A stretch of 64,000 nucleotides of DNA from Vibrio rumoiensis. GTDB lineage: Bacteria > Pseudomonadota > Gammaproteobacteria > Enterobacterales > Vibrionaceae. Location: positions 620,001-684,000 of the forward strand of contig NZ_AP018686.1 of NCBI RefSeq assembly GCF_002218045.2, given 5' to 3'. The position numbers and the translations under genes were made by a program. This document shows, one piece after another, positions 37,228-45,749 of the stretch (the stretch's first letter is position 1; each line of letters opens with the position of its first letter). The notes under the pieces are model-generated. The model saw only the letters and a program-made list of their open reading frames with translations, was not told the DNA's origin and searched no databases.

Positions 37228-37273
37228 ATATGAGTTTCTTATCAAGACAATAATTATAATTAATTTCTCATAT
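37228..37273. promoter_or_regulatory. Candidate LysR operator in the divergent promoter
   Basis: ATATGAG (37228-37234) and CTCATAT (37267-37273) form an inverted repeat around a very AT-rich centre between the divergent starts. This is compatible with LysR tetramer sites, but no footprint-type evidence exists here. Confidence 0.35.
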
Positions 37274-37323
37274 TCAATCGACAGGCATAGCATGATGCCT
37301 TAACCAATTAGGAGAATAAAATT

Positions 37324-38583
37324 ATGCCGTCTATCGTTGTTGTGGGTGCAAACTGGGGTGATGAAGGTAAAGGCCGAATCGTTGATTTTTTAGCGGGTGA
37401 AGCTGCTGCCAGTATTCGTTTTCAAGGTGGTAACAATGCCGGCCATACTGTTGTAAACGATCACGGCACGTTTAAGTTACACCAACTACCAAGTGGTATT
37501 TTTAATCCTAATTGTATTGCAGTATTAGGCCCTGGCATGGTGATAAGCCCTGCAGCACTAAGCGAAGAAATTGCGGAAGTTCAAGCTGCAGGTGTTGACG
37601 TTAAACTTTGTATTTCTGACCGCGCGACCCTATGTCTACCCTTACACGCATTAGAAGACACTTTAGAAGAACAACGCCTAGGTGATGCGGCTTATGGCTC
37701 TACTCGTCAAGGCATCGCGCCAGCCTATGGAGACCGCGTAATGAAAAAAGGCATTTTAGTAGGATGGTTAAACCAACCTGAAGTTTTGCAAGAGCGTATT
37801 CAATTCATGTTGGATTGGAAAATGCCACAACTTAAGGCGCTTTATCCAACTTGTGATTTTTCTCAAACTGCCAGCGAAATGACCGAATGGTTGCTTGAAG
37901 TCACCGCAGCATGGCGCCCATTTATTTGCAACGTCACCGAGCCACTTAAAGCGTTGCAAGCTAAAGATGCCAACCTACTGTTTGAGGCCCAACTTGGTGC
38001 CGGTCGCGATTTAGTTTATGGCGAATACCCATATACGACTTCATCAAATGTCACCGCAGCTTATGCAGGAATTGGTAGTGGCTTACCCGCGCTGCGTCCT
38101 GAACGAGTGATTGCCGTCGCAAAATCGTTTAGCTCTTCTGTTGGCACCGGCACTTTAGTGACCGCAATGGAAGAACAAGATAATTTCCGCGAAAGTGCTA
38201 ATGAGTATGGCGCAGTAACCGGCCGCCCACGTGACATGGGTTACTTTGATGCGGTCGCAACACGCAACGGTATAGAACTGCAAGCCGCTACTGAAATTGC
38301 TCTCACTAAGATTGATTGTTTATCAGGAATGCAAGACCTTAAAATCTGCGTTGCCTACGATGGTGAACATACTGAGAACCCTATTTGGCCACAAACGGCA
38401 GCATTAAGTCCTGTTTATGAAAACATGCAAGGTTGGGATGAAGATATTACTGGTTGTCGTCACTTTGCTGATTTACCTCAAGCCGCACAGGATTATGTGA
38501 CTCGTATCGAGCAATTAATGGGTGTGCGAGTGAGTATGGTATCGGTTGGTCCAGAGCGTGATCAAATGATTATCCGTTCATAA
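37324..38583 (+). CDS. purA: Adenylosuccinate synthetase, second type (PurA2-like)
   Basis: A 419-residue PurA homologue that joins IMP and aspartate using GTP. The GTP loop and general base are intact, GANWGDEGKGR (Asp13), and His41 is in NNAGHT. The IMP region reads YGSTRQGIAPAYGDR instead of GTTGRGIGPAYEDK, and GIGSGLPALRP replaces the usual glycine-rich loop. This marks a divergent paralogue like those annotated as adenylosuccinate synthetase 2 in Vibrio. The main purA is expected elsewhere. AGGAG precedes the ATG. It is controlled, probably, by the divergent LysR. Confidence 0.88.
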   Translation: MPSIVVVGANWGDEGKGRIVDFLAGEAAASIRFQGGNNAGHTVVNDHGTFKLHQLPSGIFNPNCIAVLGPGMVISPAALSEEIAEVQAAGVDVKLCISDRATLCLPLHALEDTLEEQRLGDAAYGSTRQGIAPAYGDRVMKKGILVGWLNQPEVLQERIQFMLDWKMPQLKALYPTCDFSQTASEMTEWLLEVTAAWRPFICNVTEPLKALQAKDANLLFEAQLGAGRDLVYGEYPYTTSSNVTAAYAGIGSGLPALRPERVIAVAKSFSSSVGTGTLVTAMEEQDNFRESANEYGAVTGRPRDMGYFDAVATRNGIELQAATEIALTKIDCLSGMQDLKICVAYDGEHTENPIWPQTAALSPVYENMQGWDEDITGCRHFADLPQAAQDYVTRIEQLMGVRVSMVSVGPERDQMIIRS

Positions 38584-38608
38584 TCGACAAGTTCATCCTT
38601 CAACGAAT

Positions 38609-38645
38609 AACGCCGGCCTCTCACTTGAGAACTCGGCGTTTTTTT
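38609..38645 (+). terminator. Rho-independent terminator after the purA paralogue
   Basis: Stem AACGCCG/CGGCGTT (38609-38615 with 38634-38640), then TTTTT. It lies seven bases from the end of the converging GGDEF gene. Confidence 0.8.
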
Positions 38646-38651
38646 AGTTCA

Positions 38652-40175
38652 TTAATTGTAAAAACGATAACCACTTTTTCCTGCATGTTTAATGTCATAC
38701 ATCGCTTTATCAGCCAGTTTGATCAATTCTTTAGGGTCATCATTATCATCTGGGTACATTGATATACCAATACTTGCTGTGACACTTAACTGGATCTCAT
38801 TAAATTTAAGCGGTGTTTCGATGGCCTCTAACATTCTTTGGGCAACATTAGCGATAACCTGTTTATCCGACACGTGGTTAAGCACAATTAAAAATTCATC
38901 ACCGCCCATGCGAGCAATGGTATCTTCATCACGTACACAACGTCTTAAACTTTGTGCCACCGACTTCAATAATTCATCGCCGGCATTATGACCAAAGGAA
39001 TCATTCACCGCTTTAAAACCATCAAGATCGAGAAATAACACCGCCACTTTACGATTATGTGCTTTTGCTGAAGCAATGGAATCGGTTAAACGCTGCATAA
39101 ACAAGGTTCGTGTAGGTAACCCCGTTAATATGTCATGGTATGCCATATGATGAATTTTCTGCTTCGCCGCTTTTAAATCGGTAATATCTTCCTTTATCTT
39201 TACATAGTGTGTAATTTTCCCATTGGCTTGAACCATTGGTGCTATTGAAGCTAACTCCCAAAACAGTTCGCCATTTTTCTTTAAGCTCTTCAATTCGCCA
39301 CGCCACACGTACCCATCTTCTAAACGTTGCAATATAACGGGCATCTCTTCTGCCATGACTTCTTTAGGATGAAGAATATCGATATTGGCACCAAACAACT
39401 CTTCCTTTGAATAACCCGTTTTCTTAATCAACTCTGGATTCGCATATTCAATCGTCCAATCACGATTCACGATCATAATAGAAGAGGCTGAATGTTCCAT
39501 TGCCAATAAGTAAGAACGAAATTTCGATTCAAGAATTGAGTATGTTTGTAGAACCAAAGTGATCGCAAGGCCACTAATGATAAAAATGCTGCTTAAATAC
39601 AAAATAGTTTCAGCTACACCACCATCCAGTGGTGCTTTTCCATTTGGATATAGTATCTCCATAATTCCACGCATCACATGAAAAAAGGCAAATAAACCAA
39701 AAATGATGGCAACAGGGTGACTGGATTTTTTACGTACTCGATTATTATCAGTGACCAGCGTAAAAACAATTGCAATACACACAGTGGCGACAAGGAAAGA
39801 GTACAGCACCGTTCTAATCGTTAAGCTTGGGTAGATGTAATAAAAATAATAAAATAAAAATGCCGTTAAAAACGTAATAACAAAATCATAAAAAATAAAA
39901 GGCTTTCGCTCCGTAAAAATACGAAGCCCATGGAAAATAAGCTGCATCCCTAACACAATGGCGGTGTTCACAACGACGATCGAAATGAACATTGGAATGT
40001 AACCTCGGGCAACGGTAAACACACTGCCTGCCCCAATCAGCGTGATCCCTAACGCCCAGTGGCCCACTCCTGTAGACTTTGGTCTGATTCTCCATAAAAA
40101 AGCTAAAACAATAGAAGCACCTATCGTGATAAGGCTGACAGCAACCAACAGTGTTCTATTATCCAATACGATCAT
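38652..40175 (-). CDS. Membrane PAS-GGDEF diguanylate cyclase
   Basis: A 507-residue protein. About seven membrane segments fill residues 5-215, then a PAS domain with its C-terminal motif (about 220-340), then a GGDEF domain. The active-site motif GGDEF is intact (424-428). The product-inhibition site RxxD (RDED, 415-418) lies the usual five residues before it. It should make cyclic di-GMP in response to a membrane or PAS-sensed cue. It is a single gene. A 20-bp palindrome lies 26 bases before the start. Confidence 0.9.
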   Translation of the reverse strand: MIVLDNRTLLVAVSLITIGASIVLAFLWRIRPKSTGVGHWALGITLIGAGSVFTVARGYIPMFISIVVVNTAIVLGMQLIFHGLRIFTERKPFIFYDFVITFLTAFLFYYFYYIYPSLTIRTVLYSFLVATVCIAIVFTLVTDNNRVRKKSSHPVAIIFGLFAFFHVMRGIMEILYPNGKAPLDGGVAETILYLSSIFIISGLAITLVLQTYSILESKFRSYLLAMEHSASSIMIVNRDWTIEYANPELIKKTGYSKEELFGANIDILHPKEVMAEEMPVILQRLEDGYVWRGELKSLKKNGELFWELASIAPMVQANGKITHYVKIKEDITDLKAAKQKIHHMAYHDILTGLPTRTLFMQRLTDSIASAKAHNRKVAVLFLDLDGFKAVNDSFGHNAGDELLKSVAQSLRRCVRDEDTIARMGGDEFLIVLNHVSDKQVIANVAQRMLEAIETPLKFNEIQLSVTASIGISMYPDDNDDPKELIKLADKAMYDIKHAGKSGYRFYN

Positions 40176-40735
40176 AATAACCCATTATAAAAAATGAAGA
40201 CGCGACAAATATTTGCCGCGCATTCTACTTGCTTTTAACCATTTCAAAAACAGATTAATTATTTACATTCCCTTTACAAAGGAGCTGGTTATAAAAATGT
40301 ACAGATAAATATATTAATTATTAATAACTTACCTTATTTAACTCATTCAAATGTATATTTGTCTATACATAAATCATTCAATTAAATGACAAAATCAATA
40401 ATATCCCAGTGAATTCATGCAGTAATTATTGATAATAGAAGGACAAGCGCGATCTAAATAAGAAAATAGTACCCACTGCTGATAAATGTGTTAGAGAAAG
40501 GCATTCATGCTGAAATAAAAATCAATATAAGAATGACTTTTTAATATAATGAGCTTTTGCAGAAGATTAAAGAGCTAACATATTTACCTTTTAGACACAA
40601 ACCACCTCAAACTTGTGATCTTTATCACGCAAAGAGATCATTTTTTGTAACAAATGAAACGAGTTCTTAGTGAACTCTGCTAATCTCCGCTTCACTTTGA
40701 AATGTTGTACAAAGTATTCATATGGAGATCAGTTC
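40176..40735. other. Long AT-rich divergent regulatory region
   Basis: 560 bases between the GGDEF gene and the symporter with no supported gene. It includes a palindrome CGCGACAAATATTTGCCGCG (40201-40220, one mismatched pair) just ahead of the GGDEF start and a good CRP site nearer the symporter. The rest is AT-rich and could hold several promoters. A frame from 40670 into the symporter gene exists but its start lacks a ribosome site. Confidence 0.5.
40614..40629. promoter_or_regulatory. CRP-binding site upstream of the symporter gene
   Basis: TGTGA-TCTTTA-TCACG, ten symmetric positions with nine matching TGTGA-N6-TCACA. Centred about 114 bases before the ATG, so catabolite control of uptake is likely. 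Confidence 0.6.
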
Positions 40736-42037
40736 ATGACGAACGACAACAAAAACAAACGCTCACTTACGAGCAAAATTTTATTCGGCATGTTTGCCGG
40801 TATTCTATGTGGATTTTTAATTCGCAATTTCTTCTCTGGTAATGAATTCATCGACGGTTATATCGTTAATGGTTTATTCGATGTTGGTGGCAAAATTTTC
40901 ATTGCTAGCTTAAAAATGCTAGTTATCCCTCTTGTCTTTGTTTCGCTAGTTTGCGGAACAAGTTCATTAAAAGACATTACAACGTTAGGACGCTTGGGTG
41001 GTAAAACACTTGCTTTCTACATCACAACAACCGCAGTTGCGATTACTCTAGCATTAGTGATGGGGATTTTCTTCCAACCAGGTGCCGGTGCCGATTTAAC
41101 ATCAGCGACCTCATTTAGTACAGCTGAAGCCCCGTCACTAGGTCAAGTTATCGTTGGCATGTTCCCAAGTAACCCAATGGCAGCAATGTCACAAGGTAAT
41201 ACCTTACAAGTTATCGTATTTGCCGTGTTATTTGGTATTGCGATTAGCCTTGCGGGTGAAGCTGGACAACGTGTTGCAAACTTCTTCAATGATGTGAATG
41301 AAGTGATCATGAAGCTTGTCACCATTTTAATGGAAGTGGCGCCTTACGGTATTTTCTTCTTAATGGCAAAACTATTTACTGGTCTCGGCTTAGATGCTAT
41401 CGGTAACTTAGCAGCATATTTCCTTGTTTTGGTTTCCGCCCTGCTCATCCACGCATTTATCACTTACAGTGTTCTACTAAAAGTACTTTCGGGCTTAAAC
41501 CCAATTGCTTTTTGGAAGAAGATGAAAGATGCAATTATGTTTGCATTTTCGACAGCATCTTCGAATGCAACCATTCCTGTTACGATGGAAACCGCGACTC
41601 ATCGTTTAGGTGTGAGCAATAAGATCGCTTCTTTTACTGTTCCACTTGGTGCAACCATCAACATGGACGGTACCGCGATCATGCAAGGTGTTGCGACGGC
41701 ATTTATTGCTCAAGCTTTCAATGTTGATTTGAGCCTTGGTGATTATGCGACAGTCATTCTTACAGCAACACTTGCTTCAGTAGGTACAGCTGGCGTTCCT
41801 GGTGTAGGCCTTATCATGCTGGCAATGGTACTTAACCAAGTTGGTCTACCCCTAGAAGGTATTGCACTGATAATGGGTGTTGACCGCTTACTGGATATGA
41901 TCCGTACTGCGGTGAACATCACTGGTGATAGCGTTGTAACTTGTATTGTTGCTAAATCTGAAAATGAATTAAACATTGATACCTTTAATGACCCTAAAGC
42001 TGGTGAAATTGAGCTAGGTTTACGTTCTAAATCTTAA
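40736..42037 (+). CDS. Dicarboxylate/amino acid:cation symporter (DAACS family)
   Basis: A 433-residue transporter with about eight membrane helices and the two re-entrant loops of the GltPh fold: the serine-rich STASSNATIP and the NMDGTAIMQG motif, then TAGVPGVGL and MIRTAVNITGD, whose Asp binds the substrate amino group in this family. Likely substrates are glutamate, aspartate, serine or C4-dicarboxylates. GGAG lies eight bases before the ATG at 40736. A terminator follows, so it is a single gene. Confidence 0.9.
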   Translation: MTNDNKNKRSLTSKILFGMFAGILCGFLIRNFFSGNEFIDGYIVNGLFDVGGKIFIASLKMLVIPLVFVSLVCGTSSLKDITTLGRLGGKTLAFYITTTAVAITLALVMGIFFQPGAGADLTSATSFSTAEAPSLGQVIVGMFPSNPMAAMSQGNTLQVIVFAVLFGIAISLAGEAGQRVANFFNDVNEVIMKLVTILMEVAPYGIFFLMAKLFTGLGLDAIGNLAAYFLVLVSALLIHAFITYSVLLKVLSGLNPIAFWKKMKDAIMFAFSTASSNATIPVTMETATHRLGVSNKIASFTVPLGATINMDGTAIMQGVATAFIAQAFNVDLSLGDYATVILTATLASVGTAGVPGVGLIMLAMVLNQVGLPLEGIALIMGVDRLLDMIRTAVNITGDSVVTCIVAKSENELNIDTFNDPKAGEIELGLRSKS

Positions 42038-42054
42038 CGCTTTCACTTAAGTCC

Positions 42055-42104
42055 AAAAGCCCTTAACTAGAGTTCATCGTTTGATACTGGTTAAGGGCTT
42101 TTTT
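42055..42104 (+). terminator. Rho-independent terminator after the symporter gene
   Basis: Thirteen-bp stem AAAAGCCCTTAAC/GTTAAGGGCTTTT (42055-42067 with 42090-42102) plus further T. Confidence 0.88.
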
Positions 42105-42195
42105 ACTAGGAATATTAAACAGTGAGCAGTACCTAAATTTTATTATTATTCTCGTGTTAACCTCATCTTTCTCTTCTTTTTTGTGACGCCAATCT

Positions 42196-43095
42196 ATGAA
42201 TCAAGAAACCAAAGCGACCCTTATTCTGATCTGTACCACTATCTTTGCAGGTCTCGGTTGGATATTTTCTAAGCAAGCGATTATGGGTCTCCCTCCTTTT
42301 GCTTTCATCGGAACTCGCTTTATTGCGGCCTCAATACTGTTATTCCCCTTTTGCTATAAACAACTCTTTAAATTAACGCGCACTCAAATAATAAATTCAG
42401 CCAGTGTTGGCATATTAATGTCATGCGCATTATTAACGTGGGTAACGGCAATCTCGGTAACCGATACGCTCGCCGAAGGGGCTTTTATTTCAAGTCTCGC
42501 CATGCTGTTTGCACCACTTGTGGGATGGGCTTTATTCAAACAAAAACCAATCCGTATGTTTTGGATTTCATTACCTTTTGCGATTCTGGGACTTGGTTTT
42601 TTGTCACTTTCTAATGGATATCATCATTCCCCAAGCCAGATTTGGTTTCTTATATCTGCATTTATGCTCGCTTTTCATTTTAACTTTAATGCGAAATATG
42701 CTCAGAGCGTTCCCAGCTTAGTACTGGCCTGTATCCAGCTCTTTGTGGTCGGTGTTATTGGAACGATAGCTTCACTGATATTGGAAGAGTGGCCAGAGCA
42801 TGTTTCAGAAACCACCTGGATGTGGCTCGCCCTCAGTACCATTGTCGCCACTAGCTTACGTTATGTGATGCAAACCATGGGGCAAAAACTTACCACCTCA
42901 GGCAATGCAGCCATTATTATGATTTTGGAGCCCGTATGGGCGAGTTCATTAAGTGTGGTGTTTTATGGCGATGATATGCCAGCAGGAAAAGTAATTGGTT
43001 GTACTCTAATCCTATGGTCGCTCTTTGTTTACAGAGGTGGTGCTAAATTATTAGAAAGACGGCAACAGACGCTACCGCCTAAATCGAGTAAATAA
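42196..43095 (+). CDS. EamA/DMT-superfamily transporter
   Basis: A 299-residue membrane protein with ten predicted helices arranged as two EamA repeats, for example GWIFSKQAIMGLPPFAFIGTR in the first and AAIIMILEPVWASSLSVVFYG in the second. It is probably a metabolite or drug exporter; the substrate cannot be told. A second half typical of RhaT/YdcZ-like exporters is complete. It is a single gene converging on thiD. Confidence 0.85.
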   Translation: MNQETKATLILICTTIFAGLGWIFSKQAIMGLPPFAFIGTRFIAASILLFPFCYKQLFKLTRTQIINSASVGILMSCALLTWVTAISVTDTLAEGAFISSLAMLFAPLVGWALFKQKPIRMFWISLPFAILGLGFLSLSNGYHHSPSQIWFLISAFMLAFHFNFNAKYAQSVPSLVLACIQLFVVGVIGTIASLILEEWPEHVSETTWMWLALSTIVATSLRYVMQTMGQKLTTSGNAAIIMILEPVWASSLSVVFYGDDMPAGKVIGCTLILWSLFVYRGGAKLLERRQQTLPPKSSK

Positions 43096-43099
43096 CTGC

Positions 43100-43150
43100 G
43101 ACTGGTATATACCCAATTATTTTGGTTTGGTGGATGTAAGCAACAACGCT
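43100..43150. repeat. Probable dispersed intergenic repeat, Vibrio type
   Basis: The 60-base gap between two converging genes reads, on the minus strand, CACTTGATGCTGCAGCGTTG followed by TTGCTTACATCCACC and ending in GGGTATA. This resembles elements scattered between Vibrio genes. No second full copy lies in this window. Confidence 0.35.
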
Positions 43151-43156
43151 GCAGCA

Positions 43157-43996
43157 TCAAGTGCGAAGAGTATAAAAATGATGAACGGGACCCGCGCCCT
43201 TACCTACATTAAGCTCATCGGCATGAGTTAGTGCTCTTGATAAATACTGCTTAGCATGTCCAACAGCTTCAGTGAGCTCAAAACCCTGCGCTAAATAAGA
43301 CGCGATAGCAGAAGAAAGTGTGCACCCTGTTCCGTGAGTATTTTTGGTGACAATACGTTGGTGTGTATAGACCGCAGTTTGGTTTCTTTGAATAAGCCAA
43401 TCTCGGCTTTCCTCACCTTTAAAGTGCCCACCTTTTAATAAAATATCTACGTTATGTAATTCTGAATGGGCTTTTAGCTTTTCAATAAACCCCTCAATTT
43501 CACGTTCTGACTTTGGTTCCGGCTCGCCAATTAATAAGCCCGCTTCGGGTAAATTTGGCGTTATGAGCCTTACTAATGGAATAAGCTTTTCTTTCAGCGT
43601 GTTAATGGCGGATAGTTGAATTAATGGGTCACCACTGGTGGCAACCATAACTGGATCTAACACCACATTCATTAAGTTATAGTGCGCTAACTTTTGGGCA
43701 ATCACTTCAATCACACTACTATCATTAAGCATCCCTATTTTCACAGCTGCAATATTTATGTCTGAAAAGATGGCATCTAATTGCTGGCCAACAAATTCAG
43801 CAGAAACAGGGAAAATAGCATCGACACCTTGGGTATTTTGCGCAGTAAGAGCCGTAATCGCAGAACAAGCAAAACCACCAGTAGCAGAAATCGCTTTAAT
43901 GTCGGCTTGAATGCCTGCGCCACCGCCAGAATCGGAGCCGGCAATGGTTAAAACATTAGGAATTTGAGGGGGAGATGTGTGGTATTGTTGGGACAT
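43157..43996 (-). CDS. thiD: Hydroxymethylpyrimidine/phosphomethylpyrimidine kinase ThiD
   Basis: A 279-residue ribokinase-fold enzyme of thiamine synthesis that phosphorylates HMP and then HMP-P. Characteristic motifs are IAGSDSGGGAGIQADIK at the N-terminus, VLDPVMVATSGD, and the anion-hole/catalytic GTGCTLSSAIA near the C-terminus. The ATG at 43996 is eight bases after AAGGA. Expression is controlled by the TPP riboswitch directly upstream. It stands alone, away from thiCEFGH, so it may serve salvage as well as synthesis. Confidence 0.93.
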   Translation of the reverse strand: MSQQYHTSPPQIPNVLTIAGSDSGGGAGIQADIKAISATGGFACSAITALTAQNTQGVDAIFPVSAEFVGQQLDAIFSDINIAAVKIGMLNDSSVIEVIAQKLAHYNLMNVVLDPVMVATSGDPLIQLSAINTLKEKLIPLVRLITPNLPEAGLLIGEPEPKSEREIEGFIEKLKAHSELHNVDILLKGGHFKGEESRDWLIQRNQTAVYTHQRIVTKNTHGTGCTLSSAIASYLAQGFELTEAVGHAKQYLSRALTHADELNVGKGAGPVHHFYTLRT

Positions 43997-44150
43997 AACA
44001 TACTTCCTTATACGTGTGGAAGTAATATACATGCAGAGATAGAAGAGCGACCTACCACACGTTAATATTAGTTCCCTACGCCAGTGTTAATTGGATCAGG
44101 TTCAACGGGTCTCACAATTGTGATCTCAGCCTAATGGCTCCCCGACTAAT
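43997..44150 (-). promoter_or_regulatory. TPP riboswitch (Thi-box) and switching leader of thiD
   Basis: The aptamer spans 44150-44067 on the minus strand, with CGGGGAGCC, GGCTGAGA, GACCCGTTGAACCTGATC and the GGCGTAGGGAA terminus. P1 is ATTAGT (44150-44145) with ACTAAT (44072-44067). Downstream, ACTTCC (44023-44018) can pair with GGAAGT of the ribosome site (44007-44002). GTGTGG (44060-44055) can instead pair with CCACAC (44019-44014), which overlaps that blocker. This is the layout of a translational off-switch. No T-tract follows, so transcription termination is unlikely. Confidence 0.93.
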
Positions 44151-44277
44151 GAAGCCTAATCTAAAGATTTGCCTCCATAATGTAAAGGCTAAATTAATTC
44201 ACTTGTATTAAGCAATCATTAAGTTTCATTCGTTATTCTAGTGACTTCTATTTATTTGCCACTGTTAAGGAAACGCT

Positions 44278-44859
44278 ATGGACATCACCTCTCCTTTTTT
44301 TCATTACTTAAAACAGCATCAATCAACTGCCATTCGCCACCTACATCTAACCGTGATGATGCTAGTACTCCTGGAAGTGTTACTCAGCAATATTATGCAC
44401 GTGAATAAACAAGGAGAAATCGGTCAAAGCACGTTAGAGTATTTGGGAACATGGGCACATATCGTAGTCGGTATCAGTCTCGTGTTCTTTGGAAGCCTTT
44501 TTATTGTCGTCGCCTTTAAACAACGTGGATTTAAATATTACTTTCCATATCTTTGTAACCAGTGGCAACCGTTAAAATCTGACATTAAATTGCTCACTCA
44601 ATTGACCTTGCCAGAATCAAAACCCTACGGTATTTCTTCTTGTATTCAAGGGTTGGGACTCGGTGCTTTATGTCTTGTTTATATAACCGGTATCAGTTGG
44701 TTTATCAGTTGGAACTTAAACCTCACTCTTGCGCCTAACCTATTACACTGGCATAAAACCTTAACAGGATTGGTTGAGGCTTACTTAGTTGGCCATGGTG
44801 TGATGGCAATCGTTCATATTTACAACCCGCTCAAACTAAAACGAGAAGTAATCAACTAA
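44278..44859 (+). CDS. Cytochrome b561-like membrane protein
   Basis: A 193-residue protein with four hydrophobic segments and histidines placed as in di-heme b-type cytochromes: RHLHLTVM, GTWAHIVVG, LLHWHKTL and LVGHGVMAIVH. It probably carries electrons in the inner membrane. It is followed 27 bases later by a sterol-desaturase-like gene in the same direction, so the two are probably co-transcribed and may share a redox task. Confidence 0.8.
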   Translation: MDITSPFFHYLKQHQSTAIRHLHLTVMMLVLLEVLLSNIMHVNKQGEIGQSTLEYLGTWAHIVVGISLVFFGSLFIVVAFKQRGFKYYFPYLCNQWQPLKSDIKLLTQLTLPESKPYGISSCIQGLGLGALCLVYITGISWFISWNLNLTLAPNLLHWHKTLTGLVEAYLVGHGVMAIVHIYNPLKLKREVIN

Positions 44860-44886
44860 CCCATTAACCAGAATAGGACGCATTGA

Positions 44887-45690
44887 ATGGACACATGGCT
44901 GCTAGAACATCAAACCCTACTTCGAGCCAGTGTCTTTTTCATGGTCTTTGTTGTCATGGCCGGTTGGGAGCAGTTGGCCCCGAAAAAGCATCTCAGCCAG
45001 CCTAAATGGTATCGCTGGATAAACAATTTAAGTTTGGTGTTTTTTAATAGCTTTCTATTACCTTTCACTTTGCCATTTCTAGCGGTGGCAATGGCTTATC
45101 TTGTCGAAAGTCAGCAGCTCGGCCTTTTCTATTGGTTGAATACACCGACATGGTTCAACCTCATCCTCAGTCTTATCTTATTGGATATGATTATTTACTG
45201 GCAGCATCGACTATTCCATCGAATTCCCCTGCTTTGGCGTTTACATCGCGTTCATCACGCCGATCAAGATATCGATGTCACCACCGGTTCTCGTTTTCAT
45301 TTCATTGAGATTTGGCTTTCAATGCTGATTAAACTCGTGACGATTGCTGTATTAGGGATTTCTCCTCTAGCTGTTTTTGTATTCGAAGTCATCCTCAACG
45401 CCAGTGCAATGTTTAACCATAGCAATATTTCACTGTCTCATCGTATTGATCAGCGTTTAAGGAAATGGATCGTCACGCCAGATATGCACCGAGTGCATCA
45501 TTCGATTCACCGAAATGAAACTGACAGCAATTACGGGTTCTGTTTATCCATTTGGGATCGTTGGTTTGGTAGTTATATTGACCAACCGAAAGAAGGACAT
45601 CAAAAGATGGTGATTGGGATTTCTTTGTTTCGAACGCCTCAAGAGCAATCGCTATGGCGGATGTTATTGCAGCCATTTAGAAAACAATAA
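44887..45690 (+). CDS. Sterol desaturase / fatty acid hydroxylase family protein
   Basis: A 267-residue membrane protein with the three histidine clusters of the non-heme diiron hydroxylases: HRLFH, HRVHH and MHRVHHS, plus FNHSNI. Membrane segments flank these clusters. It would oxidise a lipid substrate using O2 and an electron donor; bacteria generally lack sterols, so a fatty-acyl or carotenoid-like lipid is more likely. The cytochrome encoded just upstream is an obvious donor candidate (inference). Confidence 0.87.
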   Translation: MDTWLLEHQTLLRASVFFMVFVVMAGWEQLAPKKHLSQPKWYRWINNLSLVFFNSFLLPFTLPFLAVAMAYLVESQQLGLFYWLNTPTWFNLILSLILLDMIIYWQHRLFHRIPLLWRLHRVHHADQDIDVTTGSRFHFIEIWLSMLIKLVTIAVLGISPLAVFVFEVILNASAMFNHSNISLSHRIDQRLRKWIVTPDMHRVHHSIHRNETDSNYGFCLSIWDRWFGSYIDQPKEGHQKMVIGISLFRTPQEQSLWRMLLQPFRKQ

Positions 45691-45710
45691 CGCAAGCCGA
45701 AGCCTGCGTT
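45690..45710. terminator. Hairpin terminator between converging genes
   Basis: On the minus strand CGCAGGC-TTCG-GCTTGCG, a stem with a stable UUCG tetraloop, followed by TTATTGTTTT. It probably ends minus-strand read-through and may act both ways. Confidence 0.5.
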
Positions 45711-45749
45711 ATGAATTCTTATATATTATTTGACCATCATGAAATCGAT

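Noticed and set aside
37324..38583. PurA paralogue as a phage-type PurZ for 2-aminoadenine DNA
   Set aside because: PurZ proteins lack the catalytic Asp of the GDEGKG loop, which is present here, and no phage genes are nearby.
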